Part shown: in pieces, positions 18,353-27,068 of the stretch
Layout of the letters: each line of letters begins with the position of its first letter
Position numbering within the stretch: position 1 is the first letter of the stretch
Source of the DNA: Nocardia huaxiensis
GTDB lineage: Bacteria; Actinomycetota; Actinomycetes; Mycobacteriales; Mycobacteriaceae
Length of the DNA: 64,000 bases
Direction: 5' to 3'
Assembly (NCBI RefSeq): GCF_013744875.1
Contig: NZ_CP059399.1
Location: forward strand, 4,836,001 to 4,900,000
Made by a program: the position numbers and the translations under genes
Notes under the pieces: generated by a model
Seen by the model: the letters and a program-made list of their open reading frames with translations, nothing else
Database searches by the model: none
Told to the model about the DNA's origin: nothing

Positions 18353-18871
18353 ATGCCAGGCCAACCGCCGTCGGTGGCAGCGAGTGACAAGCAGGTGACC
18401 GAGCCGGTCCTGGAGGACGGCATCGAGATCGATGCTCCGATCGACCGAGTCTGGGCACTCGTCAAAGATGTTCGCCGGATGCCGGATTGGAGTCCGCAGG
18501 TGCGCTCGACCAGGCTCCGCAGCGGCTACCTGGAGATCGCATCGGGCGCGCAGTTCACCAGCCTCAACAGCGAGGCCGGTCTGGACTGGACGACACACGG
18601 TGAAATCGTGCGCTGCACGGCTGAGCGGGAACTCGCCTTCCGCATCGAGGAGAACTGGGTGATCTGGTCGTTCCTGCTGGAGCGGACCGAATCGGGTGGC
18701 ACCCGGCTCACGCAGCGGCGCGAGACGCCGGACGGAATATCGCCGCTGTCGAAGAAACTCACCGAAACGTATCTGGGTGGGTACGAGGCGTTCACCGCGA
18801 GCATGCGGGCGGGCATGCGCCAGACCTTGGAGAACATCAAGGCCGAGGCCGAGCGCGGTGGTTCGATCTGA
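18353..18871 (+). CDS. SRPBCC (START/polyketide-cyclase-like) family protein
   Basis: This protein of 172 residues has the SRPBCC pattern: a first strand EIDAPIDRVWALV, the helix-loop MPDWSPQV, alternating strands in the middle, and a long C-terminal helix. The fold binds hydrophobic ligands in a deep cavity. AGGAG six bases before 18353 favours that ATG over one at 18314. It faces a TetR regulator, which probably senses the same ligand. No catalytic residues are evident, so ligand binding or cyclase activity are both open. Confidence 0.8.
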   Translation: MPGQPPSVAASDKQVTEPVLEDGIEIDAPIDRVWALVKDVRRMPDWSPQVRSTRLRSGYLEIASGAQFTSLNSEAGLDWTTHGEIVRCTAERELAFRIEENWVIWSFLLERTESGGTRLTQRRETPDGISPLSKKLTETYLGGYEAFTASMRAGMRQTLENIKAEAERGGSI

Positions 18872-19045
18872 CGGCACGCACGGCGTGTTTGTCTCGCGAT
18901 ACCAAATGCCACGCGCGGTTTCGTGACCTGCGCACAATCGCGTACTGACATCTCGGGCGAGCGTCCGGCGATTGTAGGGTGGAGGCAGAACACCACCACG
19001 CGAGTGGCGGTTGGCTGGTCGACGAAGACAGGCGAGGTGGTCCCG

Positions 19046-20273
19046 ATGGCTCGGAACCGTGACGATGACATGGGGGATTCGTCCGTACGCGGAACCTCCG
19101 AACCCGAATTCGCCGCAGCGGTGGCCGCGTTCGAGAATCTCTTCGCCGGCGGGCGCGGCGGCGGGGCGCTGGCCGTATATCACCGGGGGCGTCGCGTGGT
19201 GGACGTGTGGACCGGCACAGCCGATGCCGCGGGCACCCGGCCGTGGCGGGAAAACACTGCGGCCGTGACGTATTCGACATCCAAGGGCATCACCGCCGCC
19301 GTGGTCCACACCCTGGCCGCGCGTGGTCTGATCGACTACCACGCGCCCGTCGCCGAATACTGGCCGGAGTTCGGCGCGCGGCAAGCGGAAGATCACCGTT
19401 GCCGAACTGCTGAGCCACCGTGCCGGGCTGGCCGAAATCGGTTCGCTGGCCGGGAATCTGGACGAATTGCTCGATCATCACCTGATGGAGGAGCGACTGG
19501 CCGCCGCCCGCCCCGACCCGCTGCGCATGCTGCCCGCCTACCATGCGATCAGCTTCGGCTGGCTGGCAGCGGGTTTGGCGCGCGCGGTCACCGGAAAAGG
19601 GATGGCCGAGCTGTATCGAACGCAACTGGCGGAGCCGCTGGGCATCACCGGCCTGCACCTCGGCGCCCCGCCCGCCGCGGCGGACACCGAGGTCGCCGAA
19701 TCCTTCGGTTCGGCAACACCTTTCGGGCTACGCAATGCCGACCAGCTGCTGCGGACCGCCTCGCGCACACCTGTGGTCCCCGGCACCGGTTTCATCCGCT
19801 CCGTCTACACCTCCGGCGTAGCGACGATGGCACTCGGCCCGGAGCCGGCCCTGCTGCGCAGTGAAATGCCCGGTGCGAACGGCGTTTTCACCGCCCGTGC
19901 GGTCGCCGGGGTCTACGATGCCCTCGCCACCGGAACCCGCCTGTTCTCACGCCGCCGCATCGACGCGATCCTGCGCCTGCAGACCCCGCTGCCCGACCGG
20001 AACCTGTTGCTGCCGATGGGCTGGCGCCTGGGCTACCACTCGTTCCCCATCCCCGGCGCGCCCAAGGGGTTCGGACACATCGGATTCGTCGGTTCGGGCG
20101 GCTGGGCCGACCTCGACAGCGGCCTCGCCGTCGGCTTCGTCCACAACTGGCTCCCCGAGGCGCTGCGCCTGCCCCGTGACCAGTTCGTCCTCACCCGGCT
20201 GCTCACCCCGATAGTCCGTGCGGCCCGCGCACGACAAGACCGCATCCCGTCGCAACTGCGGCCCACGGCCTGA
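19046..20273 (+). pseudogene. serine hydrolase (beta-lactamase/EstB-like), frameshifted
   Basis: The 5' frame from ATG 19046 encodes the N-terminus with the catalytic SxxK motif in YSTSKG. The reading frame changes at about 19380, within GCGCGCG. The other frame continues with KITVAELLSHRAGL, the usual next block, then YHAISFG and the HIGFVGSGG C-terminal motif, to the stop at 20273. Restoring one CG dinucleotide would rejoin the frames as FGARGKRKIT, so replication slippage (or an assembly error) in a CG run is the cause. Intact, it would be about 410 residues, a cytoplasmic esterase or class C-type hydrolase. All motifs survive, so the break is recent. Confidence 0.75.
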
Positions 20274-20339
20274 TCCCGCTTACCGGGCGCATCACCGGCG
20301 CCGCTGCCCGCGACTGTTTGCTGGAGATACGCTGTTGGC

Positions 20340-21101
20340 ATGAAGCCGCCTGCGGTCACCCTCGAGAACTACGGCGCCGTGTACGACTACTACCGCGATC
20401 ACCGGCAGAACCTGCTGAAGGCGAAGGCGGCGTACTGGTTGCTCGGGCGTCGCTTCGCGCCGCGGGTGGGCTTCGCGGCAGGAGCGCGGAAAGGGCTGCG
20501 GGACTTCATTTCCGAGGGTCGGCCACTGGTCATCGCCATCAATCACCTCTCGGAGCAGGATCCCTACACGGTGAGCGGGGCGGCGTGGCGCAGTCCGTTG
20601 CGGCCCGTCATCGGGCACACCAGGGTGCTGGCCAAACATGAGGTGTTCGCCGATCCCGCGCTCCGGAACACCCTCGACATGATGGGCGGCATGCCGGTAT
20701 TTCGCAGCAAGGATCATGAGAGCCTCTCGGTGAAGGCCGCGTCGGAGCGGTTGATCGACACCTGCGCGGTGGTGCTGGCGCGTGGCGATAGCGTCGCCCT
20801 GTTCCCCGAGGGCACCTGCAACTATGTCGACCACACGCGGGTGCTCGATCTCGGCGGTGGTATCGGGCACATCGTCTGTCGCGCTCGCGAACTCGGCGCG
20901 AACCCGGTGCTGGTCAGCCTCGGACTCAGCTATGGCCCCCGGCCGGATCCCGCCGCCGAACTGAGCAAGGCCGATGTCCACTCGGCCAGCTTCTACTTCC
21001 GGACGCCGGTCGGCGAACTACCGTCCCAACCCGCCGACATCATGGACGTGGTGCGCGATGAACTGCAGGCCGCGCTCGACGGCGCGGTCGCGAGCTACTG
21101 A
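20340..21101 (+). CDS. lysophospholipid acyltransferase (PlsC-like)
   Basis: A 253-residue glycerolipid acyltransferase: block I NHLSEQD (His69, Asp74) and block III FPEGT near residue 160 are the catalytic and glycerol-phosphate-binding motifs of the PlsC family. It would acylate a lysophosphatidate-like acceptor from acyl-CoA or acyl-ACP at the membrane. Only one short hydrophobic stretch is seen, so association may be peripheral. The ATG at 20340 is 66 bases after the serine hydrolase relic. The next gene, a MarR regulator, converges on it. Confidence 0.85.
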   Translation: MKPPAVTLENYGAVYDYYRDHRQNLLKAKAAYWLLGRRFAPRVGFAAGARKGLRDFISEGRPLVIAINHLSEQDPYTVSGAAWRSPLRPVIGHTRVLAKHEVFADPALRNTLDMMGGMPVFRSKDHESLSVKAASERLIDTCAVVLARGDSVALFPEGTCNYVDHTRVLDLGGGIGHIVCRARELGANPVLVSLGLSYGPRPDPAAELSKADVHSASFYFRTPVGELPSQPADIMDVVRDELQAALDGAVASY

Positions 21102-21134
21102 GCGAAGCGGCGGGTGGCGATGGGTGCGGTGGCG

Positions 21135-21593
21135 TCAGTCGAATTCGGTGTTGTCCATTGCGGATACGAGGCGGGTGAGGGCGGCTGCGAAATTCTCGAT
21201 CTGGTCGGATCCCACGGCCGATTCGATGAGTGTGTTCAGTTCCGTCCGGGCCGTACCCAGTTGTGTCATCGCGTCTTTGCCCGCTTGCGTCGGCCATAGT
21301 TCCCAGGCGCGCGCGTCCGTGCGGCTGGCCCTGCGTTCGACCAAGCCCGCCGCGGCCAATCGGTTCGCCATGGCGGTGATCGCCGATTCGCGTTGGCGGA
21401 GCAGGCTTGCCACTGTGCGCTGGCTGCATCCGGGGTCGCGCACGATCACCGACAGGGCCGCGGCTTGCGCTGTCGTAATGCCTCCCGCCGCTTGGAACAG
21501 CTCGTCCGCCAGGCCGCGCAGCGCGGTCGCCGCTGTCTGCAGCTGAAAGTAGACGCGCTGGCTTTGTGCGGGAGATCTGTTGGGGGAATTCAT
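21135..21593 (-). CDS. MarR family transcriptional regulator
   Basis: A 152-residue MarR protein with the winged helix in residues 55-100 (CSQRTVASLLRQRESAITAM) and the DxRAxxLxxT-like wing as DARAWELWPTQAG. Long open sequence continues upstream across the neighbouring gene; the start at 21593 matches family length. It diverges from the amidohydrolase gene across 29 bases that hold a palindrome overlapping both promoters, so it probably represses that gene and itself. Confidence 0.85.
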   Translation of the reverse strand: MNSPNRSPAQSQRVYFQLQTAATALRGLADELFQAAGGITTAQAAALSVIVRDPGCSQRTVASLLRQRESAITAMANRLAAAGLVERRASRTDARAWELWPTQAGKDAMTQLGTARTELNTLIESAVGSDQIENFAAALTRLVSAMDNTEFD

Positions 21594-21603
21594 GATTGCC
21601 GAT

Positions 21604-21619
21604 ACTACACTAGTGAAGT
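21604..21619. promoter_or_regulatory. MarR-type palindromic operator
   Basis: ACTACACTAGTGAAGT is a palindrome apart from one mismatched pair, centred on CACTAGTG. It lies between the divergent starts of the MarR gene and the amidohydrolase gene and covers a TACACT -10-like element. The amidohydrolase transcript would start only a few bases before its GTG. Confidence 0.6.
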
Positions 21620-21622
21620 ACT

Positions 21623-22444
21623 GTGCCGGATATGACTCGCACCATCGATGCCTGGGCACAACATCCCAATGCGCGGTTCGTGGCACAGCCGTGGCTTTCC
21701 ACCCTGCTCCGCTGGACTCGGCAGACAATGAGTGAACCGCCGCCGGTGTCCGCCACCCTGGCCGCAATGGACGAGGCGGGGGTCGATCAGGCGCTGCTGT
21801 GCAGCTGGTTCGGTCCGAACGGCCCGCTGATCGACAATGACGAAACCGCCGCGCATGTGCGGGCCCATCCGGATCGGTTCGTCGGCGTCGCTTCCGTCGA
21901 TCTGCGCTATCCGGTGCAGGCGGTGCGCGAATTACGGCGCGCGGTAAACGATCTCGGCATGGTGGCGTTGCGCGTCGTGCCGTGGCTGTGGAATCTGCCG
22001 CCGGACGATCGACGCTACTATCCGCTGCTCGCGGAGTGCGTCGAGCTGAATATTCCGTTCTGCACGCAGATCGGGCATACCGGTCCGCTGTGTCCGTCCG
22101 AGCCGGGGCGGCCGATTCCCTATCTGGACACCGTCCTACTGGAATTTCCCGACTTGGTCGTGGTGGGAGGTCACGTCGGCTATCCCTGGATCGACGAGGT
22201 GCTCTCGCTGGCGATGAAGTATCCGAACTTCTACGTCGACACCTCGGCCTACGCGGTGCATCGGCTGCCGCAGGGCTTGGTCGACTATCTGCGGGGTCCC
22301 GGCCGGACCCGCGTATTGTTCGGCACCAACTGGCCGATGCTGTCGGCCGAACGCTGCCTGCGGAAACTCGACGAGTTGCACCTCGACGACGAAACGCGCG
22401 CCTTGTTCCTCGGTGGGAACGCGGCGCGCGTCTTCGGGCTGTGA
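21623..22444 (+). CDS. amidohydrolase family protein (amidohydrolase_2-like)
   Basis: The 273-residue protein has the TIM-barrel pattern of amidohydrolase 2 (ACMSD-like) enzymes: a first strand TIDAWAQHPN, GHVGYPWIDE in the middle, and LFGTNWPM with the conserved C-terminal Asn-Trp. The usual N-terminal metal-binding HxH is not present (WAQHP instead), so metal binding and activity may differ from decarboxylating relatives. The GTG at 21623 is used; an ATG at 21632 is also possible. A divergent MarR protein probably controls it. The substrate may be an aromatic or lactone compound, but this is not shown by the sequence. Confidence 0.78.
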   Translation: MPDMTRTIDAWAQHPNARFVAQPWLSTLLRWTRQTMSEPPPVSATLAAMDEAGVDQALLCSWFGPNGPLIDNDETAAHVRAHPDRFVGVASVDLRYPVQAVRELRRAVNDLGMVALRVVPWLWNLPPDDRRYYPLLAECVELNIPFCTQIGHTGPLCPSEPGRPIPYLDTVLLEFPDLVVVGGHVGYPWIDEVLSLAMKYPNFYVDTSAYAVHRLPQGLVDYLRGPGRTRVLFGTNWPMLSAERCLRKLDELHLDDETRALFLGGNAARVFGL

Positions 22445-22445
22445 A

Positions 22446-23060
22446 TCAGAGGATGTAGGGGAAGGCGGTCAGGTCGTTGGCGGCGATTCCCGCGCCCGTT
22501 CCCGCGCCGATGACCCCGCCGGTGCCCGCGCCCGCCGTTGCACCCAGCCCGGTGCCGATCACGCCGCCGACGACAGCGCCGATCAGAGCGCCCGGGACCG
22601 AGCCGATCAGTCCGCCCGCGACCGCGCCCACGCCGATCCCGACTACGCCGCCGCCGACCCCGCCGAGGACCGCGCCGGCCGCGGTGCCGATGCCGCCGCC
22701 GATCACCGCGCCATTGTCCTGGGGCGTGTAGAGGGCAACCGGCTGTACCGCCGATTCGGTGATCGGCTGCGACACAGCGGGTTCAGCGGTCGGACCCTCC
22801 GGCAGGTAGTACGCGATCGGCTGTACCGCCGGTGCCGGAGCGCTCGCGGCGATCGGAGTGGAATCGGACTGTGCGACAAGGGATTGCACGGTCACGGGCG
22901 CGGGCGCCGGTTGAGCCGAGGCGGTCCCCGTGGCGCCGGCCACCATCAGTGCGGACGGCACCGTCACGGCGACGGTCCGGAGTGCGGCTGAGCTCTGCGA
23001 TTCTCGCCGGTGGCGGCCTGCGCTGGTCAACGGTGTCCTCTTTCCCGAAAGTTCGATCAT
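22446..23060 (-). CDS. exported glycine-zipper protein of unknown function
   Basis: The 204-residue protein has a late signal-type segment around residues 29-50 (TVAVTVPSALMVAGATGTASA). A Pro/Ala/Gln-rich linker follows to about residue 115. Then about 75 residues alternate Gly with Ala, Val and Ile in the GxxxG pattern of glycine-zipper membrane proteins, ending in DLTAFPYIL. Such zippers pack transmembrane helices and appear in envelope proteins and some channel formers. It converges on the amidohydrolase with a one-base gap. The role is unknown; similar glycine-zipper exports are common in nocardiae. Confidence 0.7.
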   Translation of the reverse strand: MIELSGKRTPLTSAGRHRRESQSSAALRTVAVTVPSALMVAGATGTASAQPAPAPVTVQSLVAQSDSTPIAASAPAPAVQPIAYYLPEGPTAEPAVSQPITESAVQPVALYTPQDNGAVIGGGIGTAAGAVLGGVGGGVVGIGVGAVAGGLIGSVPGALIGAVVGGVIGTGLGATAGAGTGGVIGAGTGAGIAANDLTAFPYIL

Positions 23061-23297
23061 CGAACTCTAATGAAACTGCCGGCGAACACTGTCCGCACGT
23101 GCGGACTCTCACCTGGAGAGCGATCGGCTATCGCTGGTCGGGGCTGGGTTTTTGGGGGCGATGCTACCGCACCGTGAATCGTGCTTCAGCATAATCGATG
23201 CCCTGAGATTCATGGGATTGAGGCAAACGCGTAGCGGGACATACGTTCTCGTGCACCAAGCGAGCGTTCGCTTGGATGTTCAGCGAATGAGAATCAC

Positions 23298-23669
23298 ATG
23301 AAGACAAGAGTTCTGCTCGCAGCCGCGGCAACCATCGCCTCGACCGGAGTATCGGTGTTTGTCGGCACACCCGCCGCCCACGCTCAGCAAGCGTGCGGCT
23401 GGACGGTCGACACCTCGAGCAAACAGCCGTCCAACGCGGTGATGGATGGCCCCTACAGCAGCTACAACCTCTACGACGGAAACTCCACGAGCTGCTCCAA
23501 GAAGCCCGGAAGCACCACGCCCGAGGGCTCATCCATCAAGGTCTTCTGCACCGAATGGAACAACTCCGGCAACCTGTGGGTGTACGTCCAAAACCAATCA
23601 GGTGTCCGAGGCTGGACTTCCCGATCCAACATCGGCTCCTGGTGGCCTTCGGTTTCCAACTGCTCCTGA
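23298..23669 (+). CDS. small secreted cysteine-containing protein
   Basis: A 123-residue protein with a clean Sec signal peptide (MKTRVLLAAAATIASTG core, AHA cleavage box near residue 30). The mature part has four cysteines spread over about 90 residues and many Ser, Asn, Trp and Tyr, with WVYVQNQSGVRGW suggesting an SH3-like beta-barrel. No enzyme motif is visible. It stands alone, with 237 bases before it in which I see no other gene. Function unknown; an extracellular binding module is a reasonable guess. Confidence 0.7.
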   Translation: MKTRVLLAAAATIASTGVSVFVGTPAAHAQQACGWTVDTSSKQPSNAVMDGPYSSYNLYDGNSTSCSKKPGSTTPEGSSIKVFCTEWNNSGNLWVYVQNQSGVRGWTSRSNIGSWWPSVSNCS

Positions 23670-23858
23670 TCGCGGGCGAGCGTGGGTCGCCACCCCCCTA
23701 CGCCTGGATCGTGGCGAGGATATCCACGGTTCGGGTGGCGTCCCACGGCGTCATCCGCTGCGACCGGCTGGTCGAATACGCGGTGGCCGGGGCTGCCCGC
23801 ATGGTGCAGCAGCTTTGCCGAAGTTCTATGCCTGCAACGTAACCCGCGCGGGACACAG

Positions 23859-25061
23859 TCATCCGGACGGCGTTCCGAGTCGCGCGGCGAAGGCGATGAG
23901 ATCGGGTGTCGGATGTGGTCCGATCCTCAGTAGGTCGCGGACACAGGTGTGGACGATAGGGTCGGCGGAGACCTGTTCGGGCGTGATCGACCAGGCGTCC
24001 TCGAGTGCGGCCAGGGCCTGGGGCACCTTTCGCCGTTGTGTCCAGGCGCGCGCGAGGTCGATGGCCAGGCGGCCGCGGCGTTCACTGGCCAAGTGCACCG
24101 CGTCGATGCCTTCCGCGAGTCTGATCGCCGTTCCCGCATCGCCCAATTCGACTGCGGCGGCGACCTCGTGCAGTCGGACATTCGTCGGACCGAATTCGGT
24201 GTTGTAGTCGTTTCGGTCCGCGCCGAGACGCGCGGCGGCATGAGCTGCTTCATCCAGGTAGGTTCGTGCGTCCGCTGCGCGGTCGGTGCGCGCGGCGATC
24301 ATGGCCAATTGCAGGGTCAGCGCACCCCAGATGCTCAATGCTTCCGGAATGTCTTGCTCTGCAAGTGATTCCATGGCAGCCCTGGCGGTGGTAGCAGCGT
24401 GCGCGGCCTGTTCGAACCGCTGTGCGCCCTGGAAGACGAGGGTGAGGCGGAATGCTCCTTCGGCCATCAGTAGGGGGTTGTGAGCTCGGGTCGCGGCGTT
24501 GATGGCGCGGTCTGCGGCTACCCATGCCGAATCGAACTGTTGGAGTTTGGTGAGTGCTGCCGAACAGGCGTGGTAGCTGCGTGCCAGCATGACGAAGACA
24601 TCGGAGGGATCGTCCGTGGACAGCGCTGCCACCTCCAACCTCGGCAGTAATGATTCGAGCAGGGAAACCAGCTCGTCGTACCGAGATTCGTGTGCCAGCA
24701 GCCACGCGCGTTCGGTTTCGGCGCGCAGCGTTGTGCCCGAGGACGTTTGTGGGTCTGCGGCCAGCGCGGTGAGGGCGAAATTTTCGCTCAACAGCAATCG
24801 CAGTGGAACGGCCTCCGGCGGAGCTTGATCCGCGGCGACCGCAGGCGCGCCAGGTGCCAATTCTCCGATCGGAATATCGAGCACCTGCGCAATGCGTTCC
24901 AGCACATCGAGACGCGGAACCTTCCGCAATCCGCGTTCGACTTGGGAAATCCACGCTTCGGAGCGGTCGACGAGCGGCGCGAATTCCTTCTGCGACAATC
25001 CGTTTCGCGTTCGATACTGGGCGATCTTGCGCCCCAGTTCGAGCGCTTCAGCGTCCGGCAT
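23859..25061 (-). CDS. XRE family regulator with TPR-like C-terminus
   Basis: Residues 12-67 form a Cro/CI helix-turn-helix (NGLSQKEFAPLVDRSEAWIS). The remaining 320 residues are amphipathic helix pairs rich in Ala, Leu and Arg that look like degenerate tetratricopeptide repeats, a layout common in actinobacterial one-gene regulators that sense small signals or partner proteins. The ATG overlaps the end of the upstream ABM-domain gene by 14 bases, so both are made from one transcript, and the palindrome at 25410 may be their shared operator. Confidence 0.82.
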   Translation of the reverse strand: MPDAEALELGRKIAQYRTRNGLSQKEFAPLVDRSEAWISQVERGLRKVPRLDVLERIAQVLDIPIGELAPGAPAVAADQAPPEAVPLRLLLSENFALTALAADPQTSSGTTLRAETERAWLLAHESRYDELVSLLESLLPRLEVAALSTDDPSDVFVMLARSYHACSAALTKLQQFDSAWVAADRAINAATRAHNPLLMAEGAFRLTLVFQGAQRFEQAAHAATTARAAMESLAEQDIPEALSIWGALTLQLAMIAARTDRAADARTYLDEAAHAAARLGADRNDYNTEFGPTNVRLHEVAAAVELGDAGTAIRLAEGIDAVHLASERRGRLAIDLARAWTQRRKVPQALAALEDAWSITPEQVSADPIVHTCVRDLLRIGPHPTPDLIAFAARLGTPSG

Positions 25062-25368
25062 CGGCAGGGATTCCCTTGCTGTCCGCGGGGGTGAGGAACT
25101 CGACGCGGGTGTCGATCACGAGAAGTTCCCGCTGTGAAAGGAATTGGAGGGTGTGCGGCTGGCGTTCGTGCTCCTCGAACGCCTCGCGATCGCGATAGAC
25201 CTCGTAGAAGATCCGCGCCAGCGGTTCGCCGTCGACCTCGTGAGTCGCGTACACCAAGGTTCCGGGCTCGAAATCCGCTATTCCCCTGACTGTTTCGGCG
25301 ACCAAGGTGTCGAACGCCTGGGCGCTCGCGGTGTCCTTCAGCTCGAACCGTACAACCAGCGCGTACAT
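25048..25368 (-). CDS. antibiotic biosynthesis monooxygenase (ABM) domain protein
   Basis: The 106-residue protein has the dimeric ferredoxin-like ABM fold: a first strand YALVVRFEL, GTLVYATHEV in the middle and the YRDREAFEEHERQPH helix. Proteins of this family act as cofactor-free monooxygenases on quinol-like substrates, or as heme or small-molecule binders. AAAGGAG lies six bases before the ATG. The downstream XRE regulator overlaps, so the two likely form a small sense-and-respond unit against quinone or oxidative stress; that role is inferred. Confidence 0.82.
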   Translation of the reverse strand: MYALVVRFELKDTASAQAFDTLVAETVRGIADFEPGTLVYATHEVDGEPLARIFYEVYRDREAFEEHERQPHTLQFLSQRELLVIDTRVEFLTPADSKGIPADAGR

Positions 25369-25409
25369 CGAAAGCTCCTTTGAGCGGTCCCATCACTGCC
25401 TGCGCCTGA

Positions 25410-25428
25410 TCGTACGGTCCGCGTACGA
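25410..25428. promoter_or_regulatory. palindrome TCGTAC-N7-GTACGA
   Basis: A perfect 6-bp inverted repeat with a 7-bp spacer lies in the 78-bp gap between the divergent ABM gene and the 128-residue protein gene. It is a plausible operator for the XRE regulator encoded downstream of the ABM gene. Confidence 0.45.
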
Positions 25429-25446
25429 CCGCGCAGCCGATCCCGC

Positions 25447-25833
25447 ATGATCCACACTTCGATGTTCGCCGCTGTTGTTACTTCCTTGTGCTTGGTGGCT
25501 TTCCTCGCTCGATACGCGGGTCTACATCGTGTGGGTCCGGTAACCGGCCGTCACTCGGGCCGTGATGAGTTCACAGTTGCCGCCATTCGTCGGCGGTTGA
25601 TCGACGAGTGCTCGCCGGATTCTGCGGTCCTGCAGATGGATTCGTGGTTGTCCGCCTGGTCGCACAGCGTTCCCGACGCTCCGCTCACCGTGGCTCAGGC
25701 ACACGACACGATGCAGATGCACCGCCCGTGCAGCATCGAGAGCTGCGAGCGAAAGCGTGCGGCCTACTGGGTGCTGGTGGAGCATGGCCGAATTCGGCCC
25801 GACAGCCGCGTGGAACGGGCAACAGGACGATGA
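25447..25833 (+). CDS. hypothetical protein with N-terminal membrane segment
   Basis: This 128-residue frame opens with a hydrophobic helix (FAAVVTSLCLVAFLARYAGL) that could anchor it or act as an uncleaved signal, followed by a soluble domain. The segment HRPCSIESCERKRAAYWVLVEHGRI resembles short cysteine-containing modules found in actinobacterial hypothetical proteins beside integrated elements. The next gene starts within its stop codon (ATGA overlap), so the two are coupled. I do not recognise a function. Confidence 0.55.
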   Translation: MIHTSMFAAVVTSLCLVAFLARYAGLHRVGPVTGRHSGRDEFTVAAIRRRLIDECSPDSAVLQMDSWLSAWSHSVPDAPLTVAQAHDTMQMHRPCSIESCERKRAAYWVLVEHGRIRPDSRVERATGR

Positions 25834-26000
25834 GCTGGGTCAACGATTGCTGCGACGATTCATACGTTGAAGGCGTGCGACGTGCAGAGGGCATCTTGAT
25901 CATTCACGCCTCCTGCGAACCCCCGTGCCCGAGAGTGCGCGCCGCGAAGGTCTTTCTCGCGCAAGTACGCGAGGAAGCGGCTGAAGGGACGGGAGAGTGA
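25830..26000 (+). CDS. small hypothetical protein, 56 residues
   Basis: The ATG overlaps the stop of the preceding gene by four bases. The product has a Cys pair in VNDCCDDSY, a hydrophobic strand EGILIIHASC, a CEPPCPR motif and a charged C-terminal helix. The spacing of four cysteines could bind a metal ion or stabilise a short fold. Its tight coupling to the upstream membrane-segment protein suggests they act together. No family recognised. Confidence 0.5.
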   Translation: MSWVNDCCDDSYVEGVRRAEGILIIHASCEPPCPRVRAAKVFLAQVREEAAEGTGE

Positions 26001-26021
26001 TGCGCTCTGGCTTGACCGCCG

Positions 26022-26669
26022 GTGAGGGAGCATGACTCTGTGCGATGGCTGCCCGGTGTACGGAATTCGCGTCGTCCGGAACGGGCCTCTGCCTGTTCAG
26101 ACCTTTCGGATGCGATCGATACCGTGTTGAGGCTCTACGACGAATCCGAGTGGAAGAACACGATCGTGGTCCACGGTAGCGCTGTTTACTACCCGCGGGT
26201 TCCGGGCCGGCCCGCGCGAGACCTTCTGCCCGATGGTGGTGCGGCGGTGACCGACTGGGGGAACTTCACAGCACGGTTGACGTTGATGTTGACCGCCATG
26301 TGCGACAGCGACTGGATCGTGTTGGAAGCCGACGGGGGCCGATTCGCGCGGTTCGGTGTCGGCTTCAGCCGTGACATCCTGTGCGAGATCGCAAGCAACG
26401 ATGACCTCGACGAGAGATACCGGATGTCCTCTGACGATGAGGCGGCGATGGGGAAATTGGGGTGGAAGGCAGGCAAATACTCCTGGGAGCTCTACCTTCA
26501 GCCTCCGATCGCCGAAGATCAGTTCCGCAAGGTTGCGGGAGCGACGGCCTCCGCCTTGCGAGATGTGCTCAAAGTGCAGGAGCCGCAAGAGCTCTCACTC
26601 GAGATAGGTAGCCAGAATTTCGGAGAGACCCCGGACGTCTCCGCGATGGGACTTCGAGTTCGTCAATAG
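26022..26669 (+). CDS. TY-Chap/YbjN-like domain protein
   Basis: The 215-residue protein contains a block starting WGNFTARLTLMLT, then SDWIVLEADGGRFARFG, and later KLGWKAG. This pattern resembles the TY-Chap/YbjN group, which has a type III secretion chaperone-like fold and is often found among immunity or accessory genes in actinobacteria. The first 70 residues are not recognisable and the start is unsure; GTG 26022 gives the longest product. It sits in a run of small unrelated proteins between 25.4 and 29.0 kb, next to a transposase scar, typical of an accessory island. A binding or immunity role is inferred only from context. Confidence 0.5.
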   Translation: MREHDSVRWLPGVRNSRRPERASACSDLSDAIDTVLRLYDESEWKNTIVVHGSAVYYPRVPGRPARDLLPDGGAAVTDWGNFTARLTLMLTAMCDSDWIVLEADGGRFARFGVGFSRDILCEIASNDDLDERYRMSSDDEAAMGKLGWKAGKYSWELYLQPPIAEDQFRKVAGATASALRDVLKVQEPQELSLEIGSQNFGETPDVSAMGLRVRQ

Positions 26670-26699
26670 TCGACTGGTGACGAGCCGATAGCACCATTG

Positions 26700-26828
26700 C
26701 TCGCCGGGGCGGCTACCGCGGACATCTCGTCGGCTGGGCACACCAGAAGCTGGTGTCAACCCTGGAAATCGTCCGCCGCCGCGAACCGCTCACCGGATTC
26801 GTCGTGCTACGGCGCCGTTGGGGCGATT
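26700..26828 (+). mobile_element. IS5-type transposase C-terminal scar
   Basis: One frame reads GGYRGHLVGWAHQKL, then TLEIVRRREPLTGFVVLRRRW. It matches the part of IS5-group DDE transposases around the last catalytic block, where intact copies continue as RW-VVERT. The match ends at this RW, and neither the N-terminus nor terminal inverted repeats are visible. It is a remnant of an insertion, lying inside the run of small accessory genes. Confidence 0.6.
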
Positions 26829-27068
26829 GTTCACGAGCACTCAGCTTGAGCTTAGAACGCCGATCGGCCGATACTGCGTCAACGAACGACGGATAGCGGC
26901 ATTTCAGTGATGGTTGCCAGTGGTAGCAAATCCGGCGATCTGCCGACTCTCGCGGATCGGCCCAGTGAGCCGCTCGGATGTCAACGGAGCCAAGGAACTC
27001 CATGCTGAAGACAGTGCGCCGATCAGGCATTCCAGACGATCGAATTGTTGTCGGCGGGGTCTGCCACC
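26829..27068. other. intergenic, no supported gene
   Basis: This gap follows the transposase scar. Frames cross it but show no domain, ribosome-binding site or strong codon bias. It may be residual insertion-sequence flank. Confidence 0.4.
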
